Of a DNA stretch of 42,719 bases, positions 29,150-37,428 are shown one piece after another. The notes beneath the pieces are model-generated. The model saw nothing but the letters and a program-made list of their open reading frames with translations. It was not told where the DNA came from and made no database searches. The stretch covers positions 1 through 42,719 of the forward strand of contig JAHBXR010000036.1 of assembly GCA_019636335.1 (NCBI GenBank), read 5' to 3'. Source of the DNA: Pirellulales bacterium (GTDB lineage: Bacteria > Planctomycetota > Planctomycetia > Pirellulales > JAEUIK01). Every line of letters starts with the position of its first letter. The stretch's first letter is position 1. Made by a program: the position numbers and the translations under genes.

Positions 29150-29820
29150 TTGTCGCCCGAGTTGGTGTGGCCGGCAACGTACAGCTCGCCGCCGGCGAGT
29201 CTCAGCGATTCGATCGAGAGGCGCGTGGCATCATCGGTGCGGGGTGGGGGAACGGAGATCACCGCCACGGGATCGCCCCTGGACTGGAGCCAGCGCACGT
29301 GCAGATCCATGCTGCGCGCCCGATCGGTCAGATGATCGAGCAGGCTGGCCAATGGCAGAGGAATGGCCCCTGCCCGAGCGCGATGGAATCGGACGGAGAA
29401 CTCGTTTGGCGCCGTCAGATGAACTTCGACTTCCAGCGATAAGACGAGGTTGACGCCGCCGGTCTCGTAGCGACACGCGAAGCGCACGTGGTGATCGTCG
29501 ATCGCCACGCAGGGCTGCGAGATCTCGGGGGGCAGCAGATCGGGATGATTGTGGGGGACATCGCAGGCGAGCCAGCCGTTGATCTGCTGCGCGGTGAACA
29601 ATGCCCGCCAGTCGCCCGAGAGGCGCGCGCGGCTGGCCAAGGCCGAGGCGTTCTCGAGCAACTCGTCGCTCGCGCGGCGCTGTTCGACCTGCGAGCGGTC
29701 GAGTGCCTCGCGATAGAAGGTGGGCTCGTGCCGCACGGCCCAGAGGCTGCCGAGCGCCGCCGCGCACACGACCAGCGCAAGAGTCGCCACGACGACGAAC
29801 GCTCGCTTGCGTCTGCTCAT
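29074..29820 (-). CDS. membrane-anchored exported hypothetical protein
   Basis: 248 residues. A basic N-terminus (MSRRKRAF) and one hydrophobic helix (about 8-28) anchor or export it. The rest is an extracytoplasmic domain with a helix (about 40-65), then mostly strands (HHVRFACRYETGGVNLVLSLEVEVHL), and a low-complexity Pro/Ala/Gly tail. No family was recognised. The ATG at 29820 is used because an earlier one at 29985 adds a poorly coded stretch before the anchor. Its last 25 codons overlap the converging gene. Confidence 0.75.
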   Translation of the reverse strand: MSRRKRAFVVVATLALVVCAAALGSLWAVRHEPTFYREALDRSQVEQRRASDELLENASALASRARLSGDWRALFTAQQINGWLACDVPHNHPDLLPPEISQPCVAIDDHHVRFACRYETGGVNLVLSLEVEVHLTAPNEFSVRFHRARAGAIPLPLASLLDHLTDRARSMDLHVRWLQSRGDPVAVISVPPPRTDDATRLSIESLRLAGGELYVAGHTNSGDNYEPQQPAPSPAVAGEPSANEKLKR

Positions 29821-30007
29821 GGCGTTACCTGGGCTGAGGAAAGTCCTGCGTGGATCGACGCGCGGGGCCGAACCGGGCACGCAGGGTGGCGGATGGTACG
29901 CGCGGCACGCCGAGCGGGTCAATCGAGGCTGGGCGATTTGCAGAACTCCGCCGCCAGCCAGCGTGGGCTGGGACGGATCCCACATGCCAGCACTGCCAGC
30001 AGCGGCC

Positions 30008-31312
30008 TTACGCGAACCGCAGCAGGGCGTACTTCTTCTTGCCGGTGCGCAGGACCATCGTGGTCGAGCCGGCGAGATGGGCCACCGTCAGCGGCGTATC
30101 GATCGACTCGATCCGCCGGTTACTGACGTAGGCGCCCCCTTGTTCCACGGTGCGGCGGGCCTCCCCTTTGCTCTTGGCCAAGGCGGCCTCGACCAGGGCC
30201 TCGACGATCGTGAAGCCCCCTTCCTCGAGGCGCGTGCGGGGGAGCACCTTGCTCGGCACGTCGGCAAAGATCTGGGCCAGTTCGTCGTCGTTCAGGCGAT
30301 CGATTTCGGCGCCGAAGAAGATCTGCGTGGCACGCTGCGCGGCAGCCAGCCCCTCGTCGCCGTGGATGAGCCGAGTGAGCTCTTCCGCCAGACGTTTTTG
30401 ACTTTCGCGCCGCGCGGGATCGGCGGTCCGCGCGGCGTCGAGCGCTTCGATCTCCTCGTGCGCGAGCTCGGTGAAGGTGCGCAGACATTTGCCAGCGTCG
30501 GCATCGTCGACGTTGATCCAGTACTGGTAGAACTGGTAGGGGCTGGTCCGCTCGGGCGAGAGCCACACGGCTCCCCCCTCGGTCTTGCCCATCTTCGAGC
30601 CATCGCTCTTGGTGAGTAGCGGCGCCGTCATGCCGTAGAGTTGCACACCGTCGAGCCGCCGGGCGAGATCAATGCCTGCCGTGATGTTGCCCCATTGATC
30701 ACTGCCGCCGATCTGTAGTTCGCAAGCGAACTCGCGTTTCAGATGCACGAAGTCGAAGGCCTGCAGTAGCATGTAGCTGAACTCGGTGTAGCTCAGGCCC
30801 GAGTCGCTCCGTTCGAGTCGGCTGCGGACCGAATCTTTCGTGAGCATGACGTTGACCGGAAAGTGCTTGCCCACGTCGCGCAGAAAATCGAGGAAGCTGA
30901 ATCCGCGCATCCACTCGAAGTTGTTGACCAACAGGGCTGCGTTTGGCGCGGGATCGAAGTCGAGCAGCCGGCGCATTTGTTGTGCCATGCCATGGACGTT
31001 TTCATGCAGCACTTCGAGCGAAAGGAGGTTGCGTTCCTCGCTCTTGCCGCTGGGGTCGCCGATCATGCCGGTGGCGCCGCCCACCAGGGCAATCGGACGA
31101 TGCCCGGCGCGCTGGAACCGGCGTAACGTCATCAGCGCCATCAGATGGCCGACGTGCAGACTGCTGGCCGTGGGGTCGAAGCCGGCATAGACGGTGCGCA
31201 TGCCCGCGGAGAGCCAGCCGGGCAGACCCGCGTCGTCGGTTGTTTGGTGGATCAGCCCCCGCCACTTGAGGTCGGAAAAGATGTCGATCACGTGCCTGCT
31301 TTCGCCGTTCAC
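30008..31312 (-). CDS. tyrS: tyrosyl-tRNA synthetase
   Basis: 434 residues, class I aminoacyl-tRNA synthetase that charges tRNA-Tyr. HVGH (in SLHVGHLMAL) is the HIGH motif, GGATGMIGDPSG follows, GGSDQWGNI binds tyrosine and the adenylate, and KMGKT (in SDGSKMGKTE) is the KMSKS loop. A C-terminal S4-like RNA-binding domain (about 370-434) is present. The start is a GTG at 31312; another GTG seven codons later is possible. ispD lies upstream on the same strand, 51 nt away. No T-box leader is seen. Confidence 0.96.
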   Translation of the reverse strand: MNGESRHVIDIFSDLKWRGLIHQTTDDAGLPGWLSAGMRTVYAGFDPTASSLHVGHLMALMTLRRFQRAGHRPIALVGGATGMIGDPSGKSEERNLLSLEVLHENVHGMAQQMRRLLDFDPAPNAALLVNNFEWMRGFSFLDFLRDVGKHFPVNVMLTKDSVRSRLERSDSGLSYTEFSYMLLQAFDFVHLKREFACELQIGGSDQWGNITAGIDLARRLDGVQLYGMTAPLLTKSDGSKMGKTEGGAVWLSPERTSPYQFYQYWINVDDADAGKCLRTFTELAHEEIEALDAARTADPARRESQKRLAEELTRLIHGDEGLAAAQRATQIFFGAEIDRLNDDELAQIFADVPSKVLPRTRLEEGGFTIVEALVEAALAKSKGEARRTVEQGGAYVSNRRIESIDTPLTVAHLAGSTTMVLRTGKKKYALLRFA

Positions 31313-31363
31313 GAAGAAATGAAGGGAAGAAATGATCCGCAGAATACGCCGTTGGACACAGCA

Positions 31364-32101
31364 CTAGCGCCACATGTCGTCGGCAAAAGGGTGCGATGGC
31401 GTATTGAGCTTGGGCTTGGGCAGCACCTTCATCACCTGGGACGCCAGACGCAGATCGTCCTGCGTGGCGATTTTCAGATTCAGGGGCGAGCCGTGCAAAA
31501 CGTGTACGGTCTCGCCGATGCGCTCGACGAGTTGGGCTTCGTCGGTGGCCACGAAGCCATCTCGCTTGGCAAAGGCATCGAGCAGGATTTGCCGCTGGAA
31601 GACCTGCGGCGTCTGCGCCTCCCACAGGTGCTCGCGGCTGACGGTCTCGACCACGTTGTGGTCCGCACCGACGCGCTTCAGGGTGCTGGCGACCGGTACG
31701 CCGTAGATCGCCGCCCCGGTCCGGGCGCCCGCCTCGAAGACCTTGTCGATCCATTCCTCGGCCAGGCAGGGGCGCGCCGCGTCGTGGATGCAGACGCAGT
31801 CGATGTCGGGCTTGACGCGCGCCAGTCCTTTTTCGACCGAATCGGCCCGCTCGGCCCCTCCCAGCACAACCTCGATGCCCATGATCGAGACGTTCGCCGC
31901 GAACTTGAACTTGAAATACTCTTGATCCTCGGGCGAGATGACGACAATGAACTGCTTCACGTCGTCTCGGTTGAGGAACTTCTCGGCCGAGTGGAGCCAC
32001 ACCGCGCGATTGTCGAGCGGGGCAAAGGGCTTCTTGTAGTGCTTGTCGCGAAAGCGGCTGCTCTTGCCCGCAGCCGGCAGGATGACGGCAAACTTGGCCA
32101 T
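31364..32101 (-). CDS. ispD: 2-C-methyl-D-erythritol 4-phosphate cytidylyltransferase
   Basis: 245 residues. It forms CDP-methylerythritol in the MEP isoprenoid pathway. LPAAGKSSRFR and the HYKKPF segment (about 8-28) bind CTP; VCIHDAARPCL is the family signature with the catalytic Asp region, and TPQVFQ followed by ATDEAQLVE complete the pocket. The C-terminal tail is Lys/Pro-rich and longer than in E. coli. The ATG at 32101 matches the family N-terminus; the 24 codons upstream are not conserved in style. tyrS follows 51 nt downstream. Confidence 0.94.
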   Translation of the reverse strand: MAKFAVILPAAGKSSRFRDKHYKKPFAPLDNRAVWLHSAEKFLNRDDVKQFIVVISPEDQEYFKFKFAANVSIMGIEVVLGGAERADSVEKGLARVKPDIDCVCIHDAARPCLAEEWIDKVFEAGARTGAAIYGVPVASTLKRVGADHNVVETVSREHLWEAQTPQVFQRQILLDAFAKRDGFVATDEAQLVERIGETVHVLHGSPLNLKIATQDDLRLASQVMKVLPKPKLNTPSHPFADDMWR

Positions 32102-32420
32102 CGGTTCACACTTTCCGGTTGCGAGGGGGATTTCACCCCTGAGTGGTGGCTTCAAAGCAGGAATGTACGACAAATGGCGTTACCGCCGCCATTCTCCGCA
32201 TTGGATCGCAGGCGTCAAGCGAAGCGAAACTGCCGACTGTGGGGGCTTGGAGGCCCTGCCGCCGATGGAGACAATGATAGTGGATACTGCGAAAACGCAA
32301 CTCGTCAGGTACCCCGTACCTGACAATCTGTCGAGTTGGCCACGTCGAATGTTGTCAGGTACGCGCGTACCTGACCTACGTGACTTGGCGCCTTCGCGGT
32401 GAAATAGGAAACCCGCCGCC
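32102..32420. other. divergent intergenic region ispD / rlmN
   Basis: No gene. It holds the twin-palindrome repeat at 32304-32375. The rest (32102-32300) should carry the ispD promoter, which I could not pin down. Confidence 0.6.
32304..32375. repeat. twin-palindrome intergenic repeat, GTAC family, copy 2
   Basis: Two perfect hairpins with the same arms, GTCAGGTAC / GTACCTGAC: 32304-32324 (3-nt loop) and 32354-32375 (4-nt loop), with a 29-nt spacer. The spacer aligns with that of copy 1 (shared AATC, TCGA, GCCA, GTCGAA blocks in the same order). Confidence 0.88.
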
Positions 32421-33470
32421 GTGGAACATCTGCTCGACCATCCCGACGCGAAGCTCGCCGCGTGGTGCGCTGCGCGCGGAGTGCCGACGTATCGAGCAGG
32501 ACAGATCCGGCGTTGGCTGTTTGCCGGCCGGGCCGACGGCTTCGAGGCGATGTCCGATCTGTCGAAGTCGATGCGGACCGATCTTGCCGCCGACTTTCAA
32601 TTCTGGACCACCGAGATCGCCACGCATCAGCACGCGCCCGACGGCACCGAGAAGTTGCTATTGCGACTGGCCGACGGTCACCGCATCGAATGCGTGTTGC
32701 TGCGCGACGGCGAGCGCCGCACGATCTGCATCAGCACGCAGGTTGGCTGCGCGATGGGGTGCGTCTTTTGCGCCAGCGGACTCGACGGCGTGGCCCGCAA
32801 TCTGACGACGGGCGAAATCGTCGAACAGATGCTCCGCCTGCAGCAACGGCTGGCTCCCGACGAACGCCTGAGCCACATCGTCGTGATGGGCATGGGAGAA
32901 CCGCTGGCGAACCTCGATCGCTTGCTGCCCGCCTTGGCCGAGGCCACGTCGCCCGTGGGGCTGGGGATCAGCGCGCGGCGCATCACGATCTCGACCGTGG
33001 GGCTTCCGCCTGCCATCGATCGCCTGGCGCGTGAGGATATTCATTACCAGCTAGCGGTCTCGCTGCATGCGGCCGACGATGAGCTGCGCAATCAACTGGT
33101 GCCGGTGAACAAGAACATCGGGCTGGCCGCCGTCCTGGCCGCGGCCGATCGCTACTTCGCGGCGACCGGGCGTCGCCTGACCTACGAGTACGTGCTGCTC
33201 GGCGAAGTGAACGATCGTCCGGAGGATGCCCGGCGTCTGGCCGGGTTGCTGGCCGGCCGGAACGCCTTGATCAACGTGATCCCCTACAACGCCGTTTCGG
33301 GGCTGGGTTATGCCCGGCCGTCGAACAAGGCGATCGAACGCTTTCGTTCGATTCTCGAGCAGGCAGGGGTGCGGATTCAAATTCGTCAGCGCAAAGGGCA
33401 CGAGATCGACGCCGCCTGCGGACAGTTGCGTCGTTCGCAGGCACTCTCGACGCTACCGATCCTCTCATAA
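32421..33470 (+). CDS. rlmN: 23S rRNA (adenine(2503)-C(2))-methyltransferase
   Basis: 349 residues, radical SAM enzyme that methylates A2503 of 23S rRNA and A37 of some tRNAs. The cluster motif CxxxCxxC is at C110, C114 and C117 (GCAMGCVFC). The GMGEPLAN segment follows, and C333 (DAACGQLR) is the second catalytic Cys. The start is GTG; the first Met-like residue fits the family N-terminus. The twin palindrome ends 45 nt before it. It is followed by the sigma factor operon after about 170 nt, with a separate promoter. Confidence 0.94.
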   Translation: MEHLLDHPDAKLAAWCAARGVPTYRAGQIRRWLFAGRADGFEAMSDLSKSMRTDLAADFQFWTTEIATHQHAPDGTEKLLLRLADGHRIECVLLRDGERRTICISTQVGCAMGCVFCASGLDGVARNLTTGEIVEQMLRLQQRLAPDERLSHIVVMGMGEPLANLDRLLPALAEATSPVGLGISARRITISTVGLPPAIDRLAREDIHYQLAVSLHAADDELRNQLVPVNKNIGLAAVLAAADRYFAATGRRLTYEYVLLGEVNDRPEDARRLAGLLAGRNALINVIPYNAVSGLGYARPSNKAIERFRSILEQAGVRIQIRQRKGHEIDAACGQLRRSQALSTLPILS

Positions 33471-33553
33471 CCGGCGGCGCTCGGACGCCCATCGACTGGC
33501 ATAGAAACCTGGGCCGGCCGGCGGGGTTCAATCTACGAGTGGGCAGACAGCGT

Positions 33554-33582
33554 TTGGCCGCGACGCCTTCTGTCCGTAGACT
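33554..33582 (+). promoter_or_regulatory. putative promoter of the sigma factor operon
   Basis: TTGGCC (33554-33559) and TAGACT (33577-33582) at 17 nt spacing, about 60 nt before the sigma factor ATG. No other gene is in this 174-nt gap. Confidence 0.4.
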
Positions 33583-33644
33583 AATCGTAGGAGCTGCCAG
33601 GGGAATTTATGGCCGTACGAGTCGCGGGCTAGGAACATCGCACG

Positions 33645-34310
33645 ATGGGCACCCAGTTGGCCACGGCCGAAGGATCGTCGGGCCCTCATTACGAGCTGCG
33701 CGATCCCGACGTGCGGCTGATGATGGCCGTGCGCGACGGTGATGCCCGGGCGTTCGAAGAGCTGATGCTCCGCTATCAGAATCGTCTGGTGACGATTCTC
33801 GAGCACCTGATCGGCAATCGCGAGACGGCCGAGGATCTCACGCAGGAGGTGTTTCTGCGGGTATATCGCGCGCGGCACACATACGTGCCCGGCGCCAAGT
33901 TCTCGACCTGGCTCTACACGATCGCGAACAACCTGGCGGCGAATGCACGCCGCTCGAGGTCGCGGCGCAAAGAGGTAAACCTGCCGACGCAGGGGAGTGG
34001 CCCGCAGGCGGCGAACCCCCTGGCCGAGTTGGCCCAGGCGGCCAGCGGCTTGATGCCGGCGCGGCAATTGGACAAGGCCGAGATGCGCGACATCGTCCGG
34101 CTTTCGCTGGCGGTCCTGAGCGAGCGGCAGCGGATGGCCGTGCTGCTCAATAAGTTCGAGAACATGAGCTACGCCGATATCGCCACGACGATGGACATGA
34201 CGCCGCAGGCAGTGAAATCGCTGCTCATGCGGGCGCGGGTGAACCTGAAAGAAGTGCTCGAACCCTACCTGGAAGAAGGATCGCGACCGCGGACGGAGCC
34301 CTCGACTTGA
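33645..34310 (+). CDS. ECF-type RNA polymerase sigma factor
   Basis: 221 residues. Region 2 (about 24-92; MLRYQNRLVTILEHLIG, EDLTQEVFLRVYRA, FSTWLYTIANN) binds the polymerase core and -10, and region 4 (about 150-205; LSERQRMAVLLNKFENMSYA, TPQAVKSLLMRARVNL) binds -35. A linker with Gln/Pro/Ala joins them. The next gene encodes an anti-sigma factor, 19 nt away. A promoter candidate lies upstream. ECF sigma with its own anti-sigma normally controls an envelope or stress response; which one is unknown. Confidence 0.94.
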   Translation: MGTQLATAEGSSGPHYELRDPDVRLMMAVRDGDARAFEELMLRYQNRLVTILEHLIGNRETAEDLTQEVFLRVYRARHTYVPGAKFSTWLYTIANNLAANARRSRSRRKEVNLPTQGSGPQAANPLAELAQAASGLMPARQLDKAEMRDIVRLSLAVLSERQRMAVLLNKFENMSYADIATTMDMTPQAVKSLLMRARVNLKEVLEPYLEEGSRPRTEPST

Positions 34311-34329
34311 TTCGGTATCGAAGAACCCC

Positions 34330-34836
34330 ATGACCGCCAGCCAGCAACCATCCACTGCCGACGCCCTGCGCGAGACCCTCACCGCCTATCTCGATGGCGA
34401 GCTGGGCGAGACGGAACAGCGCGCGGTCGAGGAACTACTGGCTCGCGACGAGACGGCCCGCCGCGAGCTGCGCCAGCTCGAGCGTGTCTGGGATGCGCTC
34501 GATCAATTGCCGCGTGCCGAGGTCGACACGCGCTTTGCCCAAACCACGGTCGAACTGGTGGCCGTCGCCGCGGAAGAAGAATGGCGCGAGCAGCGCGATG
34601 CCGTGCCTCGACAACGGCGCCGCGCGCGGTTGCTCGTCGCGGCAGGATTCGCCGGGGCGGTGGTGTTGGGTTACCTGCTCGTAGGGGGCCTGGCCGAACG
34701 GCGCGATGCTCGTTTGGCGCGCGATCTGCCCTTGCTCGAACATCTCGACGCCTATCGACAGATGCAGGATTACGAATTCCTCGAATTGCTCGAGCAGGAA
34801 GGCCTTTTTACCGAGGAGGCGGCCCATGCTCGCTAA
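34330..34836 (+). CDS. anti-sigma factor, membrane type
   Basis: 168 residues. The N-terminal AYLDGELGETEQRAVEELLA (about 18-37) and the helices after it look like the sigma-binding domain of ECF anti-sigma factors, but the HxxxCxxC zinc motif is absent. One membrane helix lies at about 99-118, followed by a short periplasmic tail rich in Leu/Glu. It starts 19 nt after the sigma gene; it should hold the sigma factor at the membrane until released by proteolysis or a conformational signal. Its last codons overlap the next gene. Confidence 0.85.
   Translation: MTASQQPSTADALRETLTAYLDGELGETEQRAVEELLARDETARRELRQLERVWDALDQLPRAEVDTRFAQTTVELVAVAAEEEWREQRDAVPRQRRRARLLVAAGFAGAVVLGYLLVGGLAERRDARLARDLPLLEHLDAYRQMQDYEFLELLEQEGLFTEEAAHAR
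34813..34819 (+). promoter_or_regulatory. Shine-Dalgarno inside the anti-sigma gene
   Basis: GAGGAGG with 6 nt before the ATG at 34826. It decides the start of the third operon gene, which overlaps the anti-sigma stop by 11 nt. Confidence 0.6.
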
Positions 34837-35938
34837 ACGGAGCAGGCCTTGGACCGCCTGGGACGGCCGGGGCTGGTTGGCTGGGCTGGTGGCAGTCGGG
34901 CTGCTGGCCTGCGTGGTGGCGGTAGTAGCCGCGGCGGAATCGACGTCGACAGCTTCCTCCGATACCGAAGCAGCGATCGAACAACGCCGCGCGCGGATTG
35001 CCGCCATGAGCACCGCCGAACGCGATAGCCTGGCGCGGGCCGTGGATCGCTTTCACGCTCTCGACCGAATCGAACAGCAACGGCTGCGCGAGTTGCGCCA
35101 ACGGATCGACCGTAGTCCCGATCGTGCGAAGCTCGAAGGCATCGTCGAGCATTACTACGACTGGGTGGCCTCTCTTTCGGCCGGAAAACGTGCCGAGATC
35201 CAGGCTCTGCCGCCGGCCGAGCGACTGGCCAAGGTCAAGCAGGAGTTGGCCGAAGAGGCGGGCCGCAACGAGAATCGGTTGGGGCTGCAAGATTATCTCG
35301 TGCTGGCCAACTGGCTGCGCACGCAGTTCGAAGAACGCGTGTTCGCCGACATCGACGACGATCGCCGCCGGGAGGAGCTCCGTTCTCAGCCCGAGGCACG
35401 CCGCCGGGCCGCGGTCGCCTATTGGATGGCCCGGCGCATACGCGAAGGAGAAGGGCCCCGTCCGCTCGAACAGGTCAGCCGCGAGGCGGTCGACGAGTTG
35501 AAGGCTCAATTGAGCCCCGCGAGTCGTGCCCAACTCGAACGCGCCGATTCGATCGAGACGCAACGGCGCGTGATCGCTCGCTGGCTGCACGATTTCGGCC
35601 AGCGGATGTCGCGCCGCCAGTTCGGTTCGTTGCTGGATGACATCAGCGAGGCCGATCTGACCGAATTCTTCGAACACAAGCTCGACGACGAGCGACGCGA
35701 GCAACTGCTCAGCCAATCGCCCGACGAGATGTGGCATGAGTTGCGCTGGGAATACCTGCGGGCGCAGATGCCCGATCTTTTCGAGGGCCGCTCGTTTCGT
35801 GGTCGTGGGGACTATCGCGGTGGCCCCCCAGTCGGTCGTCCGGATGGCCGCCCCCCCGGTCCTCCCCCAGATCGAGCGGGAGGCCGGACGGATCGTCACG
35901 AGCGACGTCCGCCGCCCCAGCAAGCTCCGGCGCCTTAA
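34826..35938 (+). CDS. membrane-anchored helical protein, third gene of the sigma operon
   Basis: 370 residues, family not recognised. One membrane helix (about 18-36) is followed by a long, highly charged helical region (about 50-320; R/E/L-rich, e.g. LSAGKRAEIQALPPAERLAK) that recalls periplasmic Spy/DUF3106-like helices. A Pro/Gly/Arg-rich disordered tail (about 325-370) closes it. The overlap with the anti-sigma gene and the strong ribosome site show it belongs to the sigma/anti-sigma unit. It may be the signal sensor or a target; the sequence does not tell which. Confidence 0.78.
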   Translation: MLAKRSRPWTAWDGRGWLAGLVAVGLLACVVAVVAAAESTSTASSDTEAAIEQRRARIAAMSTAERDSLARAVDRFHALDRIEQQRLRELRQRIDRSPDRAKLEGIVEHYYDWVASLSAGKRAEIQALPPAERLAKVKQELAEEAGRNENRLGLQDYLVLANWLRTQFEERVFADIDDDRRREELRSQPEARRRAAVAYWMARRIREGEGPRPLEQVSREAVDELKAQLSPASRAQLERADSIETQRRVIARWLHDFGQRMSRRQFGSLLDDISEADLTEFFEHKLDDERREQLLSQSPDEMWHELRWEYLRAQMPDLFEGRSFRGRGDYRGGPPVGRPDGRPPGPPPDRAGGRTDRHERRPPPQQAPAP

Positions 35939-36042
35939 TTCGCCGGCCCTCTTGGCGATCGCACGACGAAGGCCCACGCGCGATGACGCACGGAGGCCAC
36001 GATGACTGCCGAAGACGGAAGTGGTCGGTGGCGGGCAAGCAC

Positions 36043-37125
36043 CTAGTGCTGTCGCGATGTCAGTGCCGCGGGCAGCGTGGTGTAGATGTAATACGCCTGC
36101 GGGGCGCTCAGATCGAGCAACGCGGCGAGGCTCAGGTTCTGGCTTTGACTCGAGCTGCCGAACAACGCATCGGCCAGCGTTGGCGGCTTGGCATATTTCA
36201 CGACGCGGACCTGATCGCGGTCGAGGCTGGCCAATTCGATCACTCGATCGATGGCGTCTTCGAGGAAACCGATCCGATCGACGATCTTGTCATTCACGGC
36301 TTGATCGGCGGTAAAGATTTGCCCCGTGGTGACCTTGTCGAGACCATCCGAGTTGTCTTTGAAGACGGGACGTCCCCCGACGACGATCTCCTTGAAGCGT
36401 TTGAAGCTGTCATCGACCAGCCCCTGCAGCACGGCGCGTTCCTCTTCGGTCATCGGCTTGGTGGGGCTGCCCATGGTCTTCAGCGGGGCGCTCTTGATCG
36501 AATCGTCGGCGATCTTCCATTCGGTGAGCAGGCCCGAGAGATCGTAGTGCGGGATCACCACGCCGATCGAACCGGTCCAGGTGGTGGGCTCGGCGTAGAT
36601 CGTGTCGGGAGCGTCGCCGACCGCCATCGAGACGTAGTATCCGCCGCTGGCGCAGATGCCCCCCATGCTGACGACCAGAGGAATTTCCCGTTCGGCCGTC
36701 ATTTGTTGCAGGTGGTGGAGCAGGTAGTCGCTGGCGCTGACGGTTCCGCCGGGGGAGTTGACCCGCAGGACGACCCCCTTCACGCCTTCATCCTTGACGA
36801 CCTGGTCGATTTGCTTTTTTACGAAGCCCCCTTCGGTCTCGAGGATGGTGCCCTCGATCTCGATGATGGCCACCTTTTCGCGACCGAAGCGGTTCATCGA
36901 GTGGAATCGCTCGCGAACGGTCGATTCGCTTTGCGAGAAGAGATCGCCAGGGACGGCTGCCATCAGTCCCAGGTTGAGCATGAGCGAGAAGAGCAACAGT
37001 ACCAGCAGTCCGGAGATCACCAGGCAGCCCCAGACGCCCCGCCGGCGCGGCGCGGCGTCGACCACGACCGGTCGCGTGAATTGGCCTGGCTGTGATGCAC
37101 CAGGCGCCGGTGTCGAACCTTCCAT
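36043..37125 (-). CDS. sppA: signal peptide peptidase SppA
   Basis: 360 residues, short (Bacillus-type) SppA that degrades leftover signal peptides at the membrane. A single membrane helix (about 33-57) anchors it. The Ser160 nucleophile lies in CASGGYY and the general base Lys211 in SIKSAPLK; their spacing (51) is close to the 52 seen in the Bacillus enzyme. RVNSPGG at about 121-127 is also typical. It faces the sigma operon tail to tail. A TACAAT lies upstream on this strand at 37192-37197. Confidence 0.94.
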   Translation of the reverse strand: MEGSTPAPGASQPGQFTRPVVVDAAPRRRGVWGCLVISGLLVLLLFSLMLNLGLMAAVPGDLFSQSESTVRERFHSMNRFGREKVAIIEIEGTILETEGGFVKKQIDQVVKDEGVKGVVLRVNSPGGTVSASDYLLHHLQQMTAEREIPLVVSMGGICASGGYYVSMAVGDAPDTIYAEPTTWTGSIGVVIPHYDLSGLLTEWKIADDSIKSAPLKTMGSPTKPMTEEERAVLQGLVDDSFKRFKEIVVGGRPVFKDNSDGLDKVTTGQIFTADQAVNDKIVDRIGFLEDAIDRVIELASLDRDQVRVVKYAKPPTLADALFGSSSQSQNLSLAALLDLSAPQAYYIYTTLPAALTSRQH

Positions 37126-37428
37126 CGCGAACGCTCCTTTTCGTGATGTCCTCGCCGGCTACCGCCGCCTGCGGTCGCCGATCGCGGACCAATTGTAGAC
37201 CAAGATACCGCCGCGCCGCGAGCGTTGCGCGGCAGGGGTGTCGAAATTCGCGCGCGAGACCGTTGCGGGTTGCCTGCCCGGCACTGCTTCTCAAGTCCCC
37301 ACGGTGTTGCCAGAGGTCGTATCGTGGGGGTAAGCTACCGCCGGTCGCGCGTCATGCGCCGGCGGCGGGGTGAATTGGCCCTACCGCGCGTCCGTGACGT
37401 ATTCCTGTCGACGAGAAGGAGAAACGGA
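37126..37428. other. divergent intergenic region sppA / isomerase-like gene
   Basis: No gene. A minus-strand TACAAT at 37192-37197 could be the sppA -10 (no clear -35). The Shine-Dalgarno of the rightward gene lies at its right end. I see no other structure. Confidence 0.5.
37416..37421 (+). promoter_or_regulatory. Shine-Dalgarno that decides the isomerase-like start
   Basis: AAGGAG with 7 nt before the GTG at 37429. It favours that GTG over earlier in-frame starts. Confidence 0.65.

Noticed and set aside
17927..32375. Reading the 21-nt palindromes with 28-29 nt spacers as mini CRISPR arrays
   Set aside because: Only two repeats per locus, spacers of the two GTAC copies are related to each other, and no cas genes are present.
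33609..33632. Seven-codon open frame before the sigma factor as a regulatory uORF
   Set aside because: It has no distinguishing codons or hairpin; such short frames are expected by chance.
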